This document shows, piece by piece, positions 57,317 through 64,000 of a stretch of 64,000 nucleotides of DNA. Each line of letters opens with the position of its first letter. The first letter of the stretch is position 1. This stretch comes from Nemertoderma westbladi (taxonomy: Eukaryota > Xenacoelomorpha > Nemertodermatida > Nemertodermatidae). The stretch lies in NCBI GenBank assembly GCA_032718475.1, contig JAUCBJ010007346.1, forward strand, positions 62,001 through 126,000. Reading direction: 5' to 3'. The translations under genes and the position numbers were made by a program. The notes below the pieces were generated by a model that made no database searches, had not been told where the DNA came from, and saw nothing but the letters and a program-made list of their open reading frames with translations.

Positions 57317-57361
57317 AGAACCCAATATAATATTGATATTCTGATAAAGCCTGACTTGGAT

Positions 57362-60080
57362 ATGATGGCGGAGATGATGTTGATGCTCAAACCCGCCCCT
57401 TTTGTGATAAAGAACCCAGGCGACCCGGAGCAATTGTTCCAGGACTACACAAAGTACATCTCGAATTTCCAGGAGTTTCTCACCGCGACGGAGGCTGACG
57501 GAGTCCACGATGAGGGACATGGAGCCGATTGCCCGGGCTGTAAGAAGGCCAAGGCGACGCTTCGGTTGGTCGGCGGTGACGAGATGAAGAATCTTCTCGA
57601 CCACGTGGGCGGCGTCGACCAGGAGGACACATTCGAGGCGGCGGTAGCCAAGGTGGAGGAGGGTATAAAGCGGCAGACGAACCAGGCGACCGCGCAGTTT
57701 AAGCTCTTTCAGCAGATGCCCCAGGGAGGACAGCATTTCGCGCAATGGTTCCCCAAAGTAAAGGAGCAAGCTGATCGGTGTGTTTGGGCTGGATACGGGG
57801 CGAGGGCGGCGGCGCGAGACGCGATATTGTACCAAACCGGCGACAAGAAGCTCCAGCGGAAGGTGATCGCGGAGGACTTGAGTTTCGACGACACGATTAA
57901 GTTCGGTTTAGCGCTCGAACAGGGAGCCTGGAAGGTGGATGAGATCCGGGGGAATGCCTCGAGGAGGGAAGATACCCGAGTAGCGGCGCTGGAGGACCAG
58001 GTCCGGCAGCTGCGTGCGGATCCAGGAAGGTCCGGTAAACTGAGCGGTGGGAGATCCAAGGAGTACACCTGTCGCACCTGCACCCGCCCCACACACGAGG
58101 AAGGACGTTGTCCCGGGAAGAGGGTTGAATGTTTCGCTTGTGGGAAGCGGGGTCATTTTAAGAATTCCACAGCCTGCACCGGGGAGCGGAAGGTTAAACC
58201 GCGGAGGGAGCGAACTTGGGCGCTGGACGAGGAGTGTGGGAGTGATACCGACAGCAAATCGGTTGGGTTGGTCGCCGAGCAGCCGGCTGAGAGTGTCCGG
58301 GCGGTAAAGGGAGGCGGCAGCCAACGGGCGGTGGTCGGGCTGGTAGCGTTGGACCATGGTAGAGCCTCGGAGCGGGTAACAGTGGAACTCCTCATAGACA
58401 GCGGGGTCAATAAAACTCTGCTTAGCGAGGCAGATTGGGCGAAGGTAAAAACCAAAACAGGCGAATCCAGGATTAAACTGAAGAAGAACTACACAAAATT
58501 CTCGCCGTTCGGTATGAAGTTGAAACTTCCTATTATAGGACGAACCAAGTGCCAGTTGACAGCAGCGTGTGGAGCCCAGATACATACTATAGTGTACGTG
58601 GTTGCCGGGGAGACGCAGTCTCTGCTGGGGCTGAAAGACAGCGAGTTGCTGGGTATTATCTCTATCAACCCGGATGGTAACGCCAAAGTGGAAGGTGTAG
58701 GGCAGCTGAACACGGAATTGAAACAGCCTGTTACAACAGAAGAAATGGTGTCTGGGTCACGGACCCAGGCTGAGATAGACCGCAAAATCCGGGAGATTCT
58801 AAAGGGCCACGAGGAGTTGTTCCAAGGGCTGGGCCGAGCCAATGTGGAACCGGTCCATATAGAGGTGGACAAGAGCATCCGCCCAGTCCAACAGAAGCAG
58901 AGGCCCATCGCGCTCCAATACAAGGAACTCTTTCGGGAACATCTGGAAGAATTGAAGAGGGAAGGAGTAATTTCAGGGCCACTGCCCTCCAGCTCAGCCA
59001 GAGGCTGGATTAGTAACGTGGTGATTACCCACAAGAGCTGGAGCGATAAGAAGATTGGGGTTAATTTAGATACCCGTCCCATGGCAGCGGCTGTAAAGAC
59101 TTCCCATTTCCCCATTCCAACCCCAAAAGAGCTGCGGCACAACTTTCTTGGTTCGGATAGATTTTCCATAGTGGACCTCAATCATGCGTTTCACCAGTTC
59201 GAAATGGACAATGAGTCCAAAGACCTGTTTGTATTCTACACACCTTGGGGCCTGTATAGATATAATACACTAGTTATGGGCGTCTCCAGCGCCAGTAGCG
59301 AGTGCCACGAGAGGATCCGGCTAATAGTGGAAGGCCTGGAAGGAATACAGCAGATCAAGGATGACATTGTGGTACATGGTGTAGGGGAGATTCACGATGA
59401 ACGCTTGGAGGCGTTACTTCGGAGATTAGGAGAATATGGGCTGACGTTGAGGAAGGAAAAATGTCAGTTCGGAATGCCACAGGTTAAATGGTTTGGAAAT
59501 ATCTACTCCAAGCAGGGCATGTCGGCAGATCCAGCCAAGGTAGAGGATATAAGAGCATGGCCGCGACCTAAAGACAAAGCAGGGGTGAAGTCATTCCTAC
59601 AAACAGTACAGTTTTGTCAGGTTTTTATGCGCCCACAGCAAGACAAGGATCGAGGAGTCGGGAGAACATACTCAGATGTCACTAAACCGCTCCGGTGTCT
59701 TACAGCCAAGAAGGTTAAATTTCATTGGACTGTCGAGTGCGAGGAGAGTTTCCAGGAGCTGAAGGGACTTCTCACGTCAGACCAGGTGTTGGCTAACTTT
59801 GATCCAAACCGGGAAACTAGGCTCTATGTAGATGAGGGGCTGGCTGGAGTGGCAGCAACAGTTGCTCAGAAGTATATGCTCCCGGGTATGGATCATAATG
59901 TCTGGAGGCCGGTGACACATAACAGCAGAGCCAAGACAAGCGCCGAGATGAACTATGGCAAAGTAGATGGCGAGTCTTTGGGAATACTGAGTGGGGTATT
60001 AGCAAATCGGATGTATCTATATGGCACCAAATTTACGGTCGTAGTGGATCATGAGCCACTAGTCTCTATATACCGTTCAC
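57362..60080 (+). CDS. Gypsy-class gag-pol polyprotein, interrupted by LINE C
   Basis: One long frame from the first ATG at 57362 (open upstream to 57311) to the LINE C insertion at 60080. In order: a gag-like N-terminus (QLFQDYTKYISNFQEFL, FKLFQQMPQGGQHFAQWF), two zinc knuckles (CRTCTRPTHEEGRC about 58070 and CFACGKRGHF about 58130, the second with an unusual wide H-to-C gap), an aspartic protease motif LLIDSGVNKT (about 58390), reverse transcriptase with FSIVDLNHAFHQFEM (about 59165), LVMGVSSAS (about 59270) and IKDDIVVHG (about 59357, catalytic DD), and RNase H with LYVDEGLAG (about 59823) and VVDHEPL. The order protease-RT-RNase H is that of Ty3/Gypsy elements. No stop or frameshift is seen before the insertion. 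The frame track beyond 60080 is LINE sequence, not element protein. Confidence 0.93.
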
Positions 60081-63000
60081 TACTACTACTACTACTAGGA
60101 TCGGCATGCTGCATTGCAGCTGCATTTTTAAGAATGCTGTGCCGGCTTGTCAACAAAATTGCACCGCCACAACTCCCTATCACCCATGACATTTGCTAGA
60201 TCATCCGCATCTTTAAGGCCAGTGTCCTTTAAGATGCGTCTCAAGAAAGTCATGGGCTGTCCACCATGCTTATTCACTCCATGAGGCTGCCAAAGTACAA
60301 GATTATGCACTGGCTGGTCCTCACGGCGAAAGCAATGTCCTGCAAAGCGGAGGCGATTTTGCTCTAGTGTCAAGCTTGGGGGAACCAATGAGACACCTCC
60401 AATGTTATATAGTGTCTGGTTGGAGATGTGTGCATTGTACTTGACACAATGTACCCGGCGTAGCATTCTTGTGAATGTGCCATCCAGAGATTTGGTGTCC
60501 TCAGCAGTTAGAGCCCAGCATGGACTCCCGTAGAGGAGTACTGGAACTACTGCTGCTCTAAATAATCGGACCTTAAGTTTCCGATTAATTCTAGGTGACT
60601 TCCAAATCCTGGAAAGCCTATTCAAGGCTGCCCATGCCTTTCCCTTACGTATTCGAAGGTCCTCACCTGACTTCCGGATCCATGATCCCAGGTAACAGAA
60701 GTCGTCCACATGCTCAAGCATACCATCCTTTGAGCTTATGCTCATCCGATCAGAGACTTGCTGAGGACTTTCAAAGTTAACTGTCAGAATTTTGGTCTTT
60801 CTGGAGTTAATAAAAAGACCAACACTAGAAGCAGCATGTTCTAATGAGCTGAGGAGCTGCTGGGCTCCCTCTAATGATTCTGAGAGTACTCCTAAGTCAT
60901 CAGCAAAGTCTAGATCAGTTAGGTACTTGGCAGGATTTCCTCGACTTCTGGAGCCAGTAGGTGGAGTTATCATCACCCCATCATCATTATGATGATCTAA
61001 GGACATGCGTAGAACATAGTCAACCACAATAATGAACAAGAATGGTGCAAGTGTGTCTCCTTGGAGGACGCCCCATAACACTTCAAATGGTTCTGTGTCA
61101 CCGTCAACAGTAGACACAAATGTTGTCGAACCATCGTATACTGATCTGATTGCTGCAATAATTTCATCAGGAATCCCATATAATGAAAGTATGCTGAACA
61201 TACGTGAGCGAGAGACTGAATCAAAGGCCTTGAAGAAGTCAACAAAGATAACAGCCAGATGCCTGTCTTTCTTTTTTGATAACTCTTCAATTATCCTTCT
61301 AAGTGCCAAAATGGGCTCCATGGTCCCACGACCTTTACGGAACCCATTCTGATTTCCACGTAGCAGTCTCTCAATGGGATCCCTGATGCGATTTAATAGA
61401 ATTCTATTGTATAGTTTTGCAGCAATCGAGATCAATGAGATTCTCCGAAAAGAACCATAGAGTGTTAGGTTGCCCTTCTTGGGAACTGGCACCAACTTAT
61501 TTGTTTTCATTTCTTGTGGGACTCTTGTTGTACGGTACATGTCTACTATGATGGGATAGATGAGCTTTAAACACTCAGGTATTTTAAAGACCTCAGGGGG
61601 AACACCATCTACTCCACTGGCACGATTGGTCTTAATGCTCTTTGCAGCAGCCTTCACTTCTGCAAAGGAGATATCGCCAATGGGAATATCTGGGAGTACA
61701 GACTCAGACACTTTTACTTCTATAAAGTTATCAGGCAATACCCTGTCATTATTGAGGAGCTTTTCAAAGTGGGCTTTCCAACCATTGAGGCGATCGGCTG
61801 GTGATTCAGCCTTAACCTTGGTGGTTGGTTGGCTTTTCCGCCCAGTAAGCAGATTGATCGATTTCCATGCCTGGGATGATTGCCTGCTGTCGTCAGCATC
61901 ATTGATGGCATCAACCTGTTGGTTTATTAGCTCCTGTAGATTAACAGAGTACTGCCTGTTCAGGGACCTAGATGCAGCTTTAACTGCATTCTTGGCCGCT
62001 GTAGTCTGTTTGAGTCGGGACTCTTTCTGCGCCTTATGAAGGTCATTTCGGCACTTCTGAATTTTGTTGTCAGTCCAGGGGGCCCTTTTCCTGTTTCGAG
62101 GGTATACAGGAACTGTTTCTGCAGCTGCTAACTTAACTGCTTCTGTAAAGGCAGTATAGCCCTCACAGTGATCTGCCGCCTCAGAGGCAAGAGCCTCATA
62201 CCTGTTGCTCAGCTGTAGTGTGAAGCTGGATCTCACACTTGGCTGTTGCAACAGAGAGGACCAGTCATGCCGTGGCAAGGCAGATTTCGTTGTTCTGTGA
62301 GCACGCAGACTAAGTCTTACCTTGGCCACAATAAGGCGGTGATCACTGGAGAAGGGTCGAAGTGTAAATGCATTACAGTCTTGTATAGAGCTCCCGTATT
62401 TCCTACGAAACAGAATATGGTCTATCTGGGACTTGTGACCACTGGGTCCACTATGAGTCCATAGCTTTCCAGTTCGCTTCTTGAACTGGGTTCCAGCCGA
62501 AAACAATCCATTTCCAGAGATAAAATCCTGAAGATGGACAGAATTTCGGTTAACACTATTGCTATAGACCCAGGGCGATGTAGGTGATTGATGCAGACTT
62601 GCATTAAAGTCTCCCAGGAATGTTAAGAATGCATGCTGATCCACTCCATCAGTTGCTGCTTGTAGATTGTGGTAGATATTTTCCACCTCCTCTACAGGGG
62701 CAACACTAGTTGGAGAGTACCACACAATCAGAACCACCTTAGGAAACTTCTTAGCCAGTCTTCCAGAACATGAGAAGTGGCAACGGATGATGCGGTTAGA
62801 GATTTGGTCTATTTTGTCCAATGCTGCATGTGCAGTTGGATTCATCAATAGACCAATTCCACCATTGCCACTATCATCTGCTGACGCGAGGGCGAGTCGC
62901 CAACCGCCCCCCATGTCCTTAATCAGAACCTCATCAGTCTGTCCAGTCTGCATTCGGTGCTCTTGAACACCCACTGCGCTAAGAGAAAGCTTATCTGCCA

Positions 63001-63851
63001 AGGCAGTCAGCTCACCTTGTCGCATTGGGGACCCGAGTGTTAGGGTGTTTACTGAGGCTAGTCTAGTGACTTGCCTCAGATTCACCAATGGCTTTGTTGG
63101 TCGGGGTGGAACATGAGAGTAGCCTCCAACTCCAGAATCCCTCTCCCCATCACAATCTGGCCTCCCTGGTGACCCAGGGTTTGGGCCAGAAAGGTCATCA
63201 GGAAAGGGACTCAAAGAATTGTTTGCTGCTCTCTCTCCAGTAGGGGGTGAGACAGGCAGCCGGTCAGGAGTTAACTGACGCCTGTGAGGCCGATTGTGTC
63301 CGGTAATTCCACTGGCCTCTAGTGGCCGGACCTCCGCATTGCTAATGTAATCCATAGTGGGGGTTGGGGGGTGCTTTTTTGCCGAGTCAGCTCTCGGGGC
63401 AAATACCACACCCTGGTTTGCCATTCCACAGGGTGGGTGTCGCAATGGAGTCAGATATGAGGCCCATCACCCATATCTACTCTGGCGTACATGACCCACC
63501 ATTGGCTGTTGCAGCTCATCTGCTGGGTCATGCCCTGTACCCTTGCTGCCAGGTGCAGGTCGCAGTGAAGTGCCCTCAGAGTGGACATGAGAACACTCTA
63601 CTCCTAACCAGCCATTGGTAGATCACCATCTGCCTGGTCAGGCCATATACCCCTGCAGCCAAGTATATGGGTCCTTAATCCAGGACCAAGGGCGTCCTTA
63701 TCCCAAAACGAAGGGGGTCCTAGTTACAGGACCAGATTTGCCCTAGTAAGAGGGTCTATGCAGCTACAGGTGGCACCTCCTTTATGCTGCATGGAGGTGG
63801 CAAGTTTTCTTGATCAATGACCTAGAATACCTGACCTGACCACAAGTTCAC
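60081..63851 (-). mobile_element. Full-length LINE copy C inside Gypsy RNase H
   Basis: A 3771-bp minus-strand insertion flanked by the 11-bp duplication ATACCGTTCAC (60070-60080 and 63852-63862). It has a 5' UTR of about 427 bp, one coding frame (63424-60128), a 3' UTR of under 50 bp and a tail of five to six AGT units. No separate ORF1 is seen. It is the reference copy for fragments A, B, D, E and F. Single-ORF structure, very short 3' UTR and microsatellite tail recall RTE-like clades, but I do not assign the clade. Confidence 0.95.
60128..63424 (-). CDS. LINE endonuclease-reverse transcriptase (1098 aa, intact)
   Basis: The first in-frame ATG is at 63424 (MANQGVVFAP); the frame is open slightly upstream. 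Residues about 120-370 are an APE-type endonuclease: LASVNTLTLG, AVGVQEHRM (catalytic Glu), FLGDFNASL, IDHILF and SDHRLIVAK (catalytic His). Residues about 600-900 are the reverse transcriptase: KTNRASGVDGVPPEVF, VPVPKKGNLT, FRRISLISI, IFVDFFKAFDSV (first Asp), GVLQGDTLAPFLF and LDFADDLGVL (catalytic DD). The C-terminus has the thumb/connection region seen in many LINEs (RLRFAGHCFRRED). No stop or frameshift interrupts it and all catalytic residues are present, so it could be active. One change from copies B and D lies in the palm (RRISL versus RGISL). Confidence 0.94.
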   Translation of the reverse strand: MANQGVVFAPRADSAKKHPPTPTMDYISNAEVRPLEASGITGHNRPHRRQLTPDRLPVSPPTGERAANNSLSPFPDDLSGPNPGSPGRPDCDGERDSGVGGYSHVPPRPTKPLVNLRQVTRLASVNTLTLGSPMRQGELTALADKLSLSAVGVQEHRMQTGQTDEVLIKDMGGGWRLALASADDSGNGGIGLLMNPTAHAALDKIDQISNRIIRCHFSCSGRLAKKFPKVVLIVWYSPTSVAPVEEVENIYHNLQAATDGVDQHAFLTFLGDFNASLHQSPTSPWVYSNSVNRNSVHLQDFISGNGLFSAGTQFKKRTGKLWTHSGPSGHKSQIDHILFRRKYGSSIQDCNAFTLRPFSSDHRLIVAKVRLSLRAHRTTKSALPRHDWSSLLQQPSVRSSFTLQLSNRYEALASEAADHCEGYTAFTEAVKLAAAETVPVYPRNRKRAPWTDNKIQKCRNDLHKAQKESRLKQTTAAKNAVKAASRSLNRQYSVNLQELINQQVDAINDADDSRQSSQAWKSINLLTGRKSQPTTKVKAESPADRLNGWKAHFEKLLNNDRVLPDNFIEVKVSESVLPDIPIGDISFAEVKAAAKSIKTNRASGVDGVPPEVFKIPECLKLIYPIIVDMYRTTRVPQEMKTNKLVPVPKKGNLTLYGSFRRISLISIAAKLYNRILLNRIRDPIERLLRGNQNGFRKGRGTMEPILALRRIIEELSKKKDRHLAVIFVDFFKAFDSVSRSRMFSILSLYGIPDEIIAAIRSVYDGSTTFVSTVDGDTEPFEVLWGVLQGDTLAPFLFIIVVDYVLRMSLDHHNDDGVMITPPTGSRSRGNPAKYLTDLDFADDLGVLSESLEGAQQLLSSLEHAASSVGLFINSRKTKILTVNFESPQQVSDRMSISSKDGMLEHVDDFCYLGSWIRKSGEDLRIRKGKAWAALNRLSRIWKSPRINRKLKVRLFRAAVVPVLLYGSPCWALTAEDTKSLDGTFTRMLRRVHCVKYNAHISNQTLYNIGGVSLVPPSLTLEQNRLRFAGHCFRREDQPVHNLVLWQPHGVNKHGGQPMTFLRRILKDTGLKDADDLANVMGDRELWRCNFVDKPAQHS

Positions 63852-63862
63852 ATACCGTTCAC

Positions 63863-64000
63863 ACTCAAAATCATTACCAATCAGGATAGCCAAGCATAAA
63901 GCGAAATTAAGCGGGTTCGACTTCGACGTGGTGTACGAACCAGGCACCACAACCCCAGCTGATTACGGATCTAGGAATCCCCCACACATGAAGCACTACC
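63863..64000 (+). CDS. Gypsy pol, RNase H continued after LINE C
   Basis: After the right-hand target duplicate the Gypsy frame resumes in phase with the part before the insertion. It shows the end of the RNase H/connection region: FDFDVVYEPG, TPADYGSRNPP, motifs found just before the integrase in Gypsy elements. The frame remains open at the window end, so integrase and the 3' LTR must lie beyond 64000. Confidence 0.9.

Noticed and set aside
57260-58585. Minus-strand frames of 127 to 225 codons opposite gag
   Set aside because: They mirror the GC-rich gag-pol coding strand; the plus strand has zinc knuckles and the protease motif, and the minus strand has no domain.
60081-60199. C-terminal extension of the Gypsy polyprotein
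   Set aside because: These residues are read antisense through the tail and 3' end of LINE C and do not belong to the retroelement protein.
1-64000. CRISPR array, operon or bacterial mobile element
   Set aside because: The DNA is eukaryotic with spliced genes; the short tandem repeats (17, 42, 49, 62 bp) have no unique spacers.

Overview
This is eukaryotic nuclear DNA, almost certainly from an invertebrate animal. It has genes with GT-AG introns, three recognisable animal genes (mitochondrial DNA polymerase gamma, guanidinoacetate N-methyltransferase and a CCDC112-like coiled-coil protein), large AT-rich intergenic spaces, and dense LINE, Gypsy-type LTR, SINE and foldback (inverted-repeat) elements. 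The species cannot be fixed from the sequence; a marine invertebrate is my guess. Long poly-C/poly-G runs (14 to 34 bases) and the self-complementary words AGGCCT and ACCGGT recur throughout.

Layout. 2-10499 (+): the 3' part of one very large, acidic, internally repetitive protein gene (four exons visible, at least 3112 residues), with a LINE scrap in an intron. 10500-14438: intergenic DNA with a TIR element and a near-perfect 99-bp-arm hairpin. 14439-15818 (+): intronless CCDC112-like gene. 16838-18577 (-): GAMT in four exons, the last found by hand. 22598-30652 (+): POLG in two exons (217 + 1022 codons) around a 4.3 kb intron full of repeats. 30653-40712: repeat-rich DNA with foldback elements, a LINE copy, a decayed second reverse transcriptase and a frameshifted leucine-rich-repeat gene. 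40713-43815: tRNA-derived SINE, a probable transposon protein fragment, a 42-bp minisatellite that opens long meaningless frames on both strands, and a LINE piece duplicated in tandem. 44669-47220 (-): exons for a Ras-association-like domain and a 540-residue serine-rich frame, perhaps one gene. 49484-64000: a nest of retroelements.

The retroelement nest can be ordered in time. LINE copy D appears cut by the start (TG...) of a 2.1 kb LTR-like unit that occurs twice in tandem. LINE copy B is inserted in the first unit. A Gypsy-class gag-pol follows, and its RNase H region is split by a full-length 3.77 kb LINE (copy C). Four LINE copies (A, B, C and the scrap at 6230) carry target duplications of 11 bp and a short AGT-type 3' tail, so the family seems to have an unusually constant insertion signature.

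The host genes do not form one pathway: POLG replicates mitochondrial DNA, GAMT makes creatine, CCDC112 relatives are centrosome or cilium associated, and the large repeat protein is unrecognised. The most unusual items are that repeat protein (five repeat families, several LIR-like W-x-x-I motifs), the constant 11-bp LINE signature, a dispersed repeat that travels with poly-G, and several long perfect inverted repeats.
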